Below, one piece after another: positions 42,531 through 51,921 of a stretch of DNA of 64,000 nucleotides. Within the stretch, counting starts at the first letter, position 1; each line of letters opens with the position of its first letter. The notes below the pieces were generated by a model that worked only from the letters and a program-made list of their open reading frames with translations, made no database searches and was not told where the DNA came from. Origin of the DNA: Terriglobia bacterium (GTDB lineage Bacteria > Acidobacteriota > Terriglobia > JAIQFV01); the NCBI GenBank assembly GCA_028716525.1, contig JAQUPQ010000008.1, positions 1-64,000 on the forward strand. Reading direction: 5' to 3'. Both the position numbers and the translations under genes were made by a program.

Positions 42531-44618
42531 ATGCGTTCCAAGCACGATAGGAGTCCATGGCGCCGAATGCTTATCACGGCGCTGATGTTAACTGTAGCCG
42601 GTGGTTTGATTCTCGGCAGTGAGAAAGACAAGTCCAAAACCGCAAATTCATCGACGGTTTCTGCGTCGTCTGCAGAAGTGACACCCGACCGCGGTCAGAG
42701 CTATTACCACTACATGCTCGGGCACACGCTGGAGGAGCAGGGCAAGGTTCATGAGGCCATCGAGGAATACAAGCTGGCCATCAAATACGATCCCACTTCT
42801 TCGTTTTTGAGTTCCGAGCTGGCGGCCGCTTACGCGCGCAACAGCTCCATCAAAGACGCCGTGACGGCAGCCGAAGAGGCCGTCAAGAAAGACCCCAACA
42901 ATCTCGATGCCCATCGTTTGCTGGGAAATGTGTACCGCTCCCTCATCGGCGACACCGACGAACCGGTGGCCGGCTCGGAATCGATGCTCAACAAGGCCTT
43001 GGACCAATATTTGGCCATCACTCGCATCGAGCCGACCTCGACGGACGATCTGCTGATCCTGGGCCAACTATACCGGCGCGCCAACAAGAACACTGAAGCC
43101 CTCAACACCTTCAAACACTGTCTGGAGCTGGAGCCCGATTCTGAAGGCTGTCTCACCAATCTGGCTTTCTTGTACACCGATCTTTCCGACAACGATCAAG
43201 CCATTGCCTTGCTGGAAAAAAATCTGCCCAAGAAGGTGGATTCAGCGCAGCTCTATGTCGCCATGGGGTATGCGTATCAGCGATCGAAGAATTACAAGAG
43301 GGCCATTGAACTGTATCGTAAAGCCATTCAACTCGATCACAGCAACCTCAACGTGAATCGCAGTCTGGCCGAGTCGCTCCTGCAGGACGGACAGCTCAAG
43401 GCGTCGCTCGACGAATACAAAGCCATCGTTGAAACCGACAAAAGCGATGCCGATTCCTACCTTCGCATCGGTCAGATTTATCGGCGTATGGGGAATTATG
43501 ACGCGGCTTTGCAGAACTTCTTAAGCGCGCAGCTCCTGCGTCCGGATTCGCTCGACGTCACCTACAACCTGGCGCTGCTGTACGAAGAGCAGGAAAAATA
43601 TGATGAAGCCCTGGCCAAGCTGAACGATCTTTTGAAAATCACGGAGAAGAAAAACGGGACCTACACCGCTTCGGAGCTCAATAACCGCGGGGTTTTCGTG
43701 GAACGAGTCGGGATGGTGTATCGAAAGATGGAAAAGGTTCCCGAGGCCATCAAAGCGTTCGAACAACTTCGGGATCTCGACAAAGATCACGCCGTGGAGG
43801 CGGAAGGTTTAATCATCGACACCTATCGCGAAACCCGCGATTTCGACAAAGCCTTGGCCGAAGTGACCGTCGCCATCGAAAAGTTTCCGGATAAGCGGCG
43901 CTTCAAATTGCAACAGGCCGACGTCATGGACGACAAGGGGGATTACAACGGCGCCATGGCAGCGCTTCAAAAACTGTTGGCCAACAACAAGGACGACCGC
44001 GAGGTCTACCTGTCGATGGCTCAGATTCAGCAGAAAGAAAAACATTTTTCCGAGGCGGAGAAAAGCATCCTGGCGGCCCAGCCGTTCGCCGCCAATGATG
44101 ACCAGCGCGAAGGCGTCCTGTTCTTCCTGGGCGCCATTTATGAACGCCAGAAAAAATATGACCTGGCGGAAACCACGTTCCACCAAACCTTGAAAATGGA
44201 TCCTCAGAACGCCGCCGCTCTGAACTATCTCGGCTACATGTTGGCCGATCGGGGCGTTCGCGTGGAAGAGGGATTGAAATACATTCAGCAGGCTGTGGAT
44301 CTGGAGCCCACCAACGGAGCCTATCTCGACAGTCTGGGATGGGCCTATTACAAACTCAAGAAATACGATCAGGCGGAAACCAATTTATTGAAGGCCATTG
44401 AGAAGCTTCCCAAAGATCCCACGATTCACGATCATCTGGGAGATGTGTATCTGGCCACGGACCGCTTGAAACAGGCGGCGGCGGAATACGAGAAGTCGCT
44501 GCGCTGGTATAACAGCAGTCCGGAGCAAGCCAGCAATGTCGATCCCGCGGATATGGACAAAGTGCAGAAGAAGTTGGATGAGTTGAAGGCCCGACTGGCG
44601 CAGAATGTCAACAAGTAG
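42531..44618 (+). CDS. TPR-repeat secreted protein
   Basis: 695 aa; signal-like N-terminus and many tandem TPR motifs (e.g. AALNYLGYMLADRGVRVEEGLKYIQQAVDLEPTNGAYLDSLGWAYYKLKKYDQA). Confidence 0.9.
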   Translation: MRSKHDRSPWRRMLITALMLTVAGGLILGSEKDKSKTANSSTVSASSAEVTPDRGQSYYHYMLGHTLEEQGKVHEAIEEYKLAIKYDPTSSFLSSELAAAYARNSSIKDAVTAAEEAVKKDPNNLDAHRLLGNVYRSLIGDTDEPVAGSESMLNKALDQYLAITRIEPTSTDDLLILGQLYRRANKNTEALNTFKHCLELEPDSEGCLTNLAFLYTDLSDNDQAIALLEKNLPKKVDSAQLYVAMGYAYQRSKNYKRAIELYRKAIQLDHSNLNVNRSLAESLLQDGQLKASLDEYKAIVETDKSDADSYLRIGQIYRRMGNYDAALQNFLSAQLLRPDSLDVTYNLALLYEEQEKYDEALAKLNDLLKITEKKNGTYTASELNNRGVFVERVGMVYRKMEKVPEAIKAFEQLRDLDKDHAVEAEGLIIDTYRETRDFDKALAEVTVAIEKFPDKRRFKLQQADVMDDKGDYNGAMAALQKLLANNKDDREVYLSMAQIQQKEKHFSEAEKSILAAQPFAANDDQREGVLFFLGAIYERQKKYDLAETTFHQTLKMDPQNAAALNYLGYMLADRGVRVEEGLKYIQQAVDLEPTNGAYLDSLGWAYYKLKKYDQAETNLLKAIEKLPKDPTIHDHLGDVYLATDRLKQAAAEYEKSLRWYNSSPEQASNVDPADMDKVQKKLDELKARLAQNVNK

Positions 44619-45537
44619 ACGCCCGCTTGAATCCTCAGTTCTCGCCTGCTCTTTTGCCAAAGTCAATCTGGGTTTGAAGATCGTGGGCCGTCGCCGCGAC
44701 GGTTACCACGATATTCAGACCCTCTTTCAAACCGTCACTCTCCACGACCGCCTCAGGTTTGCCCGTTTGCGGACCGGCAAGATCGACTTCACGTGCAACG
44801 ATCCTCGGGTCCCGCGAAATTCCGAGAATCTAATCGTCCGGGCCGCTCAGTTGTTTCGAAAAGAGACCGGTCTCCGGGCCGGTGTGGCCATCCATTTGGA
44901 GAAACGCATCCCCTTGGGGGCGGGGTTGGGCGGAGGAAGCAGCAACGCCGCAGTCACCCTGCTGGCGCTGGAACGGTTATTTGGCCGGAGGATGGGCGAT
45001 CTTCGGCGGCTGCGGCTGGCCCGGTCATTGGGCGCCGACGTTCCCTTCTTTCTATGTGGGGGTCGCGCCCTGGGATTCGGCCGGGGGGATGAGGTTGTAT
45101 CTTTGCCCGACGGACGTCTCGCCACGCTGCTTCTGGCCTGTCCGGACCTCCCTATTTCGACCGCCCATGCCTATCGCTGGGCAAGTTTGGGGTTGACAAA
45201 AGTCCGCCGCGCCAATAACATGGCTCGTTTTCGTTTACGGTTCTTTGAAAAAGAGAGTGTGTTCACTTTGTTTGAGAACGATTTCGAACGCGTCCTGTTT
45301 GCGCGGTACCCGTTGCTGCGACGCTTGAAACGCCGCTTGTTGTCGGCCGGGGCCACAGAGGCCCAAATGACCGGCAGCGGTTCGGCGGTGTTTGGGGTGT
45401 TTTCATCGGTCCAGGCAGCGCGGTCTGCGGAAGCCCGGTTGCGTTCGTCCCCAAGCTTGCCCGCGCTTCAGACCTTTGTGGTTCGAAGTCTTCCAAGGTC
45501 GCATTACGCGAAAAGAATATTGACCGCCTTCGAGTGA
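44605..45537 (+). CDS. ispE: 4-diphosphocytidyl-2-C-methyl-D-erythritol kinase
   Basis: 310 aa; AKVNLGLKIVGRRRDGYHDIQTLFQ, IPLGAGLGGGSSNAAVTLLAL, MTGSGSAVFGVF. Confidence 0.95.
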   Translation: MSTSRRPLESSVLACSFAKVNLGLKIVGRRRDGYHDIQTLFQTVTLHDRLRFARLRTGKIDFTCNDPRVPRNSENLIVRAAQLFRKETGLRAGVAIHLEKRIPLGAGLGGGSSNAAVTLLALERLFGRRMGDLRRLRLARSLGADVPFFLCGGRALGFGRGDEVVSLPDGRLATLLLACPDLPISTAHAYRWASLGLTKVRRANNMARFRLRFFEKESVFTLFENDFERVLFARYPLLRRLKRRLLSAGATEAQMTGSGSAVFGVFSSVQAARSAEARLRSSPSLPALQTFVVRSLPRSHYAKRILTAFE

Positions 45538-45619
45538 TCACGATTCGCTCCCGCGCGAGGCGTCACGTTGGGCGGGATCGAAGGCCGGTGGACCCGATCA
45601 TTCCCGGCGGACGGTTCAC

Positions 45620-45694
45620 TCGGGGGTCGTCTAACCGGTAGGACACCAGCCTTTGGAGCTGTGAATCGGGGTTCGATTCCCTGCCCCCGAGCCA
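45620..45694 (+). tRNA. tRNA-Gln (anticodon TTG)
   Basis: 75 nt cloverleaf: acceptor TCGGGGG / CCCCCGA, anticodon loop CTTTGGA (anticodon TTG), T-loop GTTCGATTC, encoded CCA. Confidence 0.93.
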
Positions 45695-45719
45695 AAACTC
45701 AACGGAGTTGAAACGGCGC

Positions 45720-46664
45720 ATGTACGACGCCATCAAGATTTTCACCGGCAACGCCAATCCCAAGCTGGCGGCCGAAATTGCCAAGTATTTGAAGCATCCG
45801 CTGGGCCAGTGTTCGTTGACGCGCTTCCCGGATGGAGAAATCAATTTTCAGATTCTCGAAAATGTCCGGGGCGCCGACGTTTTCATCATCCAGCCCACCT
45901 GCCGACCGGTGGATTCCAATCTGATGGAATTGCTGATCATGCTGGATGCCTTCAAGCGATCGTCGGCGCGGCGCATTACGGCGGTGCTTCCGTATTACGG
46001 ATACGCGCGGCAGGACCGCAAAGACCGTCCGCGGGTGCCGATCTCGGCCAAGCTGGTCGCAGATCTGCTGACCTCGGCCGGCGCCGATCGCATTCTCACC
46101 ATGGATCTGCATGCCCCGCAGATTCAAGGATTCTTTCGCATTCCGGTGGATCACTTGTACGCCGGGCCGGTGATTGTGAAGTACTTCCGGAGAATGAGAA
46201 TCCCGAATCTGATGGTGGTTTCGCCGGACGCAGGCGGCGTAGAGCGGGCGCGTTCCTTCGCCAAGCGTTTGGAATGCGACCTCGCTATAGTCGACAAACG
46301 CCGCGAAAAGGGGCAGGAAGCGGAAGTCCTGAATGTGATCGGAGAGGTGGAGGGCCGCAACGCCCTGATCGTCGACGATCTCATCGACACGGCCGGCACG
46401 CTGGTGCGCGTGGCCACCGCGCTCCGCAAGAATGGGGTCCGCAAAGTTCTGGCGTGCTGCACGCACGCGGTGTTTTCGCGCGATGCCCTGGCGCGCATCG
46501 AGAGCTCGCCGATTGAGAAAGTCGTGGTGACGAATTCCGTACCCACCAACTCCATCGAGCACTCGAAGAAGATTACCTGTTTGACCATCGGCCCGCTGCT
46601 GGGCGAAGGTATTCGGTCGATCCACAAGGAAACATCGATCAGCCGGCTGTTTGACAAACGGTAG
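45720..46664 (+). CDS. prs: Ribose-phosphate pyrophosphokinase
   Basis: MYDAIKIFTGNANPKLAAEIAKYL, YYGYARQDRKDRPRVPISAKLVADLL, VVSPDAGGVERAR, LIVDDLIDTAGTL. Confidence 0.96.
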   Translation: MYDAIKIFTGNANPKLAAEIAKYLKHPLGQCSLTRFPDGEINFQILENVRGADVFIIQPTCRPVDSNLMELLIMLDAFKRSSARRITAVLPYYGYARQDRKDRPRVPISAKLVADLLTSAGADRILTMDLHAPQIQGFFRIPVDHLYAGPVIVKYFRRMRIPNLMVVSPDAGGVERARSFAKRLECDLAIVDKRREKGQEAEVLNVIGEVEGRNALIVDDLIDTAGTLVRVATALRKNGVRKVLACCTHAVFSRDALARIESSPIEKVVVTNSVPTNSIEHSKKITCLTIGPLLGEGIRSIHKETSISRLFDKR

Positions 46665-46764
46665 AGCGGTAGGATTCGAGGTTCGGGTCCGCGCTATTTG
46701 AAAATTGATCTGCCCAGTTTGTAACCATGATAGTCCCGCCAGGCGGGATGAAAGTAGGTAAACC

Positions 46765-47463
46765 ATGACCGCGTCATTTAATGTCAAAGCACAAATCCGC
46801 AGCCAGAGAGGAACCCGCGCCGCGCGGCGTCTTCGCCGCGAGGGCTTGATTCCCGCCGTTTTGTACGGCGCCTCCAAAGAAACGCTGTCGCTCGTCGTCA
46901 ATCCCAAAGAAATCACCACCATCCTGAATTCCCCGACCGGTTACAACAGCATCTTTACACTGGAAGTCGAGGGGCATCCCAAGCAAAACGTCCTGATCAA
47001 GGACTGGACCTTTGAGCCGGTGCGATCGACCCTGCTGCACGCTGATTTCTTTCGCATCGCGATGGATAAACCCATCGATGTGAAAGTGCCGGTCCGCACC
47101 GTCGGCGAAGCCAAGGGCGTCAAGCTGGAAGGCGGCATTCTCGAGATCGTCTTGCGAGAGATTGAAATATCGTGTCTGCCCTCCGATATTCCGGATCACA
47201 TCCCGGTGGATGTGTCCGAGTTGACCTTTGGAAAAAATATTCGTGTCGGCGACCTGCAGGTCGACTCCAGGGTAAAAATTATTTCCGACCCGGGTTTGAC
47301 CGTGGCCCACATCACCACGGTGAAGGAAGAGAAAGTCGCCGAAGTGGTTGTAGAAGGCGCTGTACCCGAAGCTCCGGCCGAACCGGAAGTCATCAAGAAG
47401 GGCAAGACGGTGGAGGAAGGCGAAGAAGCCGAGGCCGCGCCGGAGAAGGCCGAGAAGAAGTAG
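46765..47463 (+). CDS. rplY: 50S ribosomal protein L25 (CTC-type, acidic C-terminal extension)
   Basis: 232 aa; RGTRAARRLRREGLIPAVLYGASKETLSLVV, C-terminal Glu/Ala-rich tail. Confidence 0.94.
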   Translation: MTASFNVKAQIRSQRGTRAARRLRREGLIPAVLYGASKETLSLVVNPKEITTILNSPTGYNSIFTLEVEGHPKQNVLIKDWTFEPVRSTLLHADFFRIAMDKPIDVKVPVRTVGEAKGVKLEGGILEIVLREIEISCLPSDIPDHIPVDVSELTFGKNIRVGDLQVDSRVKIISDPGLTVAHITTVKEEKVAEVVVEGAVPEAPAEPEVIKKGKTVEEGEEAEAAPEKAEKK

Positions 47464-47514
47464 CCGCGAGCTGGCGACTGGACGCCGTCGCGTCCGTCGC
47501 CGGGGACACATCGC

Positions 47515-48120
47515 ATGCGTATTGTTGTGGGTTTGGGAAATCCCGGGGAACGATTTGCCGCCACACCGCACAACCTGGGATTTCTGGTGGTGGACAAGCT
47601 GGCCGACCGATTGGGTATCGAGATTCGGCGGCCGGAATCCCAGTCGCTGGTCGGGCGGGGACGCTGCGGCGAATGGGATGTGGTTGTGGCCAAGCCGCAG
47701 ACGTTCATGAATCTGAGCGGTCAAGCGGTGCAGAAATTGTTGGCCCAGCACCAGGCTTCACCCGAGGAAGTGATCGTGGTCGTGGACGATCTGGATCTTC
47801 CCTGGGGGCGCATGCGGATTCGCGAACGCGGCAACGCGGGAACTCACAACGGAATGCGCTCCGTCGTCGGCGCTGTGGGAACCGATTTCGCGCGCCTGCG
47901 GATGGGCATCGCTCCGGAGCACGCGGTTTCAGACCCGGCAGCCTTTGTGCTGGCGCCGTTTGAAAAAATGCAGCGGCAGGGTTTGGAGGAGTTTGTGGAC
48001 CGGGGCGCTCAGGCCCTTTTCGTTGTGCTGTCGGAGGGCACCCGGGCCGCCATGAATCAGTTCAACGCCGCCCCCGAAGCGGAATCGGAAATCGATTCGC
48101 GGGACGGAACGACGCAGTAA
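47515..48120 (+). CDS. pth: Peptidyl-tRNA hydrolase
   Basis: 201 aa; MRIVVGLGNPGERFAATPHNLGFLVVD, KPQTFMNLSGQAV, RGNAGTHNGMRSV. Confidence 0.96.
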   Translation: MRIVVGLGNPGERFAATPHNLGFLVVDKLADRLGIEIRRPESQSLVGRGRCGEWDVVVAKPQTFMNLSGQAVQKLLAQHQASPEEVIVVVDDLDLPWGRMRIRERGNAGTHNGMRSVVGAVGTDFARLRMGIAPEHAVSDPAAFVLAPFEKMQRQGLEEFVDRGAQALFVVLSEGTRAAMNQFNAAPEAESEIDSRDGTTQ

Positions 48121-48160
48121 GAAGGATTTTGAGTGTAGTTTTGCAACAAGGAGAGCATTT

Positions 48161-48607
48161 GTGGACCGACTCTATGAAATCATGTTCATCGTCAACCCGA
48201 CCGTATCTGAAGAAGAGGTCGACAAGTTGATCACCCAGTTTGAAACCACCGTCACTTCCACCCACGGAGAAGTCCAGAAAGTCGACAAGATGGGCAAACG
48301 GCGCCTGGCGTATCGTGTGGGCAAGTTTTCGGAAGGCTTCTACGTCCTCTTCACGGTCAAAAGCGGCGGTGAAACCATCAAGGAATTTGAGCGCCGTCTG
48401 CGCGTCACCGATGCGGTCATCAAGTATCTGACCGTCCGGGTGGACGAAGATCTAAAGCGGCTGGAGAAGATGAAGGCCAAGCGAGCGGCGCGCGCTGCCC
48501 GCAAACCCAAACCGGCGCCCAAGGTCGAAGAGGCTGCCGCACCTGAAACGGCTCCGGAGACGCCGCCCCAAACGCCGCCTGAGGGTGCACCGCCCAACGC
48601 CGGGTGA
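48161..48607 (+). CDS. rpsF: 30S ribosomal protein S6
   Basis: 148 aa; MDRLYEIMFIVNPTVSEEEVDKLI, GKRRLAYRVGKFSEGFYVLF; Pro/Ala-rich tail. Confidence 0.95.
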   Translation: MDRLYEIMFIVNPTVSEEEVDKLITQFETTVTSTHGEVQKVDKMGKRRLAYRVGKFSEGFYVLFTVKSGGETIKEFERRLRVTDAVIKYLTVRVDEDLKRLEKMKAKRAARAARKPKPAPKVEEAAAPETAPETPPQTPPEGAPPNAG

Positions 48608-48668
48608 GAAGGATTTTGTTTGACGCCGGCCGAGACAGAGTGCCGGCCAAATCGGGAAGGAGTTCAGC

Positions 48669-48971
48669 ATGGAAGTACGAAAATCAAGTGGACCGCCACG
48701 ATCGGGACCGCGTCCCGGTGGCCGGCCGTCTGGCCCAGGGCGGGGACCCCGCCGGGATTTTGTGCGACGTCGCCGCGTCTGCAAGTTTTGCGTCGAGAAG
48801 ATCGACTACATCGATTACAAAGACGCGCGCATCCTGATGCAGTTCATCCCGGAGCGGGGCAAAGTCATGCCGAGACGGCTCTCGGGCGTGTGCTCACGGC
48901 ATCAACGACGCCTCATGGAAGCGGTCAAACGGGCGCGCAACATCGCCTTGATTCCGTTTACCACGGAATGA
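48669..48971 (+). CDS. rpsR: 30S ribosomal protein S18
   Basis: 100 aa; [45 protein letters not shown]; Gly/Pro/Arg-rich N-terminus. Confidence 0.95.
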   Translation: MEVRKSSGPPRSGPRPGGRPSGPGRGPRRDFVRRRRVCKFCVEKIDYIDYKDARILMQFIPERGKVMPRRLSGVCSRHQRRLMEAVKRARNIALIPFTTE

Positions 48972-49097
48972 TTGCAGCGGCGCTCGGGAGAATTGAAAGT
49001 CCGACTTTCGCCGGACCGGCCGCATGTCGAGGCGCAGCCGGTTTGAAATCCAGCGGCGCGATCGGAGCCATGCCGGCGGAACATTAAGGAGAACGTT

Positions 49098-49553
49098 ATG
49101 GAAATTATCTTGAAGGAAACCATCGAGAAGCTCGGGACTCAGGGCCAGGTCGTGCGTGTCGCCGCCGGCTACGCCCGCAACTATTTGTTTCCCCGAAAAC
49201 TGGCGATTCCAGCCACTCCCGCGAACATGAAGCTGATCGACCAGATCAAAGCGGTCGCTTTGAAGAAAGAAGCCGCCGATCGCACTCAAGCGGAGGGCTT
49301 GGCCGGATTGTTGGCGCAATTGACCGTCACCGTGGCGCGCAAGGTCGGCGAGAACGATGTGCTTTATGGCTCCGTGACGGCCATGGATATTGCCGAGGAT
49401 TTGAAACGGCAAGGTTACGAACTGGACAAACGGAAAATTCACCTGGAGGAACCTCTCAAAACCCTGGGAGAGTACTCCGTCCCCATCAAGCTCCACCACG
49501 ATGTGACCGCGCAAGTCAAAGTTCAGGTGGTCGCCGAAGCCTCGGCTTCGTAA
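49098..49553 (+). CDS. rplI: 50S ribosomal protein L9
   Basis: 151 aa; MEIILKETIEKLGTQGQVVRVAAGYARNYLFPRKLA. Confidence 0.96.
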   Translation: MEIILKETIEKLGTQGQVVRVAAGYARNYLFPRKLAIPATPANMKLIDQIKAVALKKEAADRTQAEGLAGLLAQLTVTVARKVGENDVLYGSVTAMDIAEDLKRQGYELDKRKIHLEEPLKTLGEYSVPIKLHHDVTAQVKVQVVAEASAS

Positions 49554-49576
49554 CGGATTCAAAGCTTCATCCTCAG

Positions 49577-49606
49577 GGCGATTCCTCTCGGGGAATTGCC
49601 TTTTTT
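49577..49606 (+). terminator. Rho-independent terminator after rplI
   Basis: GGCGATTCC-tctcgg-GGAATTGCC followed by TTTTTT. Confidence 0.8.
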
Positions 49607-49909
49607 GTTTGTGGGTTTCCCTGGCCGGACCCCGCCGGATGGAAAGCTTCATTCGGCCCGCATTCCATCGGCTTTTTCCCGGCGCCTGTGATGTTCCTGT
49701 GGATGGTTTGTGGAAGTCCAATGCGCGGACGGATTGGAATGTCAAGAGGATAGTGATTCGTGAAGGAAATTGTTTTTGTCGAATTGTGTTGAGGAAAACA
49801 TTTTTCAGAATTAACGTGATAAGGTTTCGATCCAGTTGATTTTCAACTCTGCGAAATCCTAGAATAACCCTTCAGCAGATCACGGCGCGACGTTTGGAAG
49901 CGTGGGCTC

Positions 49910-51244
49910 ATGGCGACTGAAATCTCCTCCCTTAAGGGATTGCCTTATAACGAAGACGCGGAACGCTCCATCCTGGGCGCCATCCTGATCGACAATAATG
50001 CCTACAACACGGCCGTTCAGATCGTCAAGCGCGACGACTTTTACCTGGAAAGCCATCGCCGCATCTTCGATTCCATCCTGGATTTGGGTGAAGCCAATCA
50101 GTCAGTCGACCTGGTCACGCTGGCCGAGCGGCTTTCGCGCCGCGGCGATCTCGAGAGTATTGGAGGGGCGGCGTATCTCTCGGCGCTGACGGATGGGCTG
50201 CCGCGCTCCACCAACGTGGAGTATTACGCCCGCATCGTCAAAGAGAAGTCCTTGCTGCGCAAAATGATCAATGTCTCCAACGGGGTTATTCAGCAATGCA
50301 TGGAGGGAGACGGCGACGCCGAGGTGTTGCTGGATCGCGCGGAGAACAGCTTCTTCCAACTCGCTGAAGACCGTGTGCGCGTGGGTTTTTATCACATCCA
50401 GCAGGTGTTCAACGAAAGCCTGCATTCACTCAGCGAATTTCAGGAGCGGCGCCGCCAAGTCACCGGCGTCAAAAGCGGCTATGACGACCTGGATCGCTTG
50501 ATCTCCGGTCTCCAGCCCTCCGAGCTGATCATTTTGGCGGCCCGGCCTTCCATGGGAAAAACCGCGCTGGCGTTAAACATCGCCGAACATGTGGCCCTGC
50601 ATCAAAACAAGACGGTCGGTATTTTCAGTTTGGAAATGTCGCGCGAAGCCGTGCTGCTGCGCATTCTGAGTTCGGTGGCGGACGTGGATGCTTCACGCGT
50701 GCGAAGCGGCTTCTTCGACAAGACGGAGCAAAACAAACTGGCCAATGGTCTCGACCGCCTCGTGGAGGCCCCGCTGTTCATCGACGACACACCCAACCTC
50801 AGTATTCTGGAGATGCGCGCCAAGGCACGACGCTTGCAGCGCGAGCATGGCCTGGCGTTGTTGATCGTCGATTACTTGCAATTGATGAGCGGCCATGGAC
50901 GGTTCGAGAACCGCGTCCAGGAAGTGTCTTCGATTACGCGAGGGCTCAAAGCCCTGGCCAAAGAACTCAACATACCTGTTCTGGCCCTGTCTCAGCTTTC
51001 CCGCGCCCCGGAACAGGAACGTACCGATCACCGTCCCCAACTCTCGCACTTGCGCGAATCGGGATCCATCGAGCAGGACGCTGATGTGGTGATGTTTATC
51101 TTTCGGGAGAGTTACTACAAGCGCGACCAGCCGGACAACCGCCAGGCGGAGCTGATTATCGCCAAACAGCGCAACGGGCCCGTCGGAAACGTCAATCTGG
51201 TTTTCATGTGGGAGAAGACGCGCTTCGAATCGATGGAAGTGTAA
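49910..51244 (+). CDS. dnaB: Replicative DNA helicase DnaB
   Basis: 444 aa; LPYNEDAERSILGAIL, Walker A AARPSMGKTALALNIAEHVAL, LSHLRESGSIEQDADVVMFIFR. Confidence 0.96.
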   Translation: MATEISSLKGLPYNEDAERSILGAILIDNNAYNTAVQIVKRDDFYLESHRRIFDSILDLGEANQSVDLVTLAERLSRRGDLESIGGAAYLSALTDGLPRSTNVEYYARIVKEKSLLRKMINVSNGVIQQCMEGDGDAEVLLDRAENSFFQLAEDRVRVGFYHIQQVFNESLHSLSEFQERRRQVTGVKSGYDDLDRLISGLQPSELIILAARPSMGKTALALNIAEHVALHQNKTVGIFSLEMSREAVLLRILSSVADVDASRVRSGFFDKTEQNKLANGLDRLVEAPLFIDDTPNLSILEMRAKARRLQREHGLALLIVDYLQLMSGHGRFENRVQEVSSITRGLKALAKELNIPVLALSQLSRAPEQERTDHRPQLSHLRESGSIEQDADVVMFIFRESYYKRDQPDNRQAELIIAKQRNGPVGNVNLVFMWEKTRFESMEV

Positions 51245-51316
51245 GAAGGGGGACCGCCACCCCGCATCCGGGAAACCGGACAACTCCCATACCCGATGTC
51301 AGTCCCCAGGTGAAAT

Positions 51317-51562
51317 TTACTGTGCCGTAGCGCCCAGGCTCTGCTTCAACGCGGCAATCAGGTCGCCTGCCTGAAAGCCTTTTTGACGCGCCGTGTCCTC
51401 AATGGATTGACTCGCCCCGCAGCATACATCCACGTTGAATCGATAGAAGATCGGTAGGGAGTCCGGATGACTCCGAAGAATCTCATTGATGGTTGAGGAC
51501 CCCGTAATTTCTTCCGCCATGGTTTGCTCCCTTTTCTCCCACTCCGCTTTCAGTGGGAACAT
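51317..51562 (-). CDS. Stand-alone ScdA_N/DUF542-type protein (RIC N-terminal-like)
   Basis: 81 aa; INEILRSHPDSLPIFYRFNVDVCCGASQSIEDTARQKG, the CCG-containing ScdA_N pattern without a hemerythrin domain; likely start MAEEITG. Confidence 0.82.
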   Translation of the reverse strand: MFPLKAEWEKREQTMAEEITGSSTINEILRSHPDSLPIFYRFNVDVCCGASQSIEDTARQKGFQAGDLIAALKQSLGATAQ

Positions 51563-51909
51563 GTGCCGGCGCCAGCCGGTGCCGGAATGATCGTAGCCAG
51601 AATATTGATCGATTCGTTCTCCGCAGCCCGCATGCCATGAATCTCCAGCGGCTCGAAAAACATCAAATCGTCTTTGCTGACGCTGTATTCTTCTTCTCCC
51701 TTGCGAATGAACCCGGCGCCGTCAACCACGTGCATAACGACGCAGGCATTCGCCTTGTGAGGTTCCACCGCCTGACCCGCGTTGAGATTGAACAGCACCA
51801 CACGACAAGGGGTGCAGTCGTGCAGCAATCGTGCCGTGTAGCCGTCGGGACGAAAGTCCTGTGCCGATTTCCAGTTTGTTTTGCTCATTAGCGCATCCTT
51901 CCTTTCCAA
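51550..51909 (-). CDS. Cupin-domain protein
   Basis: 119 aa; double-stranded beta-helix pattern LFNLNAGQAVEPHKANACVVMHVVDGAGFIRKGEEEYSVSKDDLMFFEPLEIHGMRA. Confidence 0.85.
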   Translation of the reverse strand: MERKDALMSKTNWKSAQDFRPDGYTARLLHDCTPCRVVLFNLNAGQAVEPHKANACVVMHVVDGAGFIRKGEEEYSVSKDDLMFFEPLEIHGMRAAENESINILATIIPAPAGAGTCSH

Positions 51910-51921
51910 AAATCTTTTCCC

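Noticed and set aside
49609-49839. 76 aa ORF between rplI and dnaB
   Set aside because: Begins just after the rplI terminator, no domain features; likely chance
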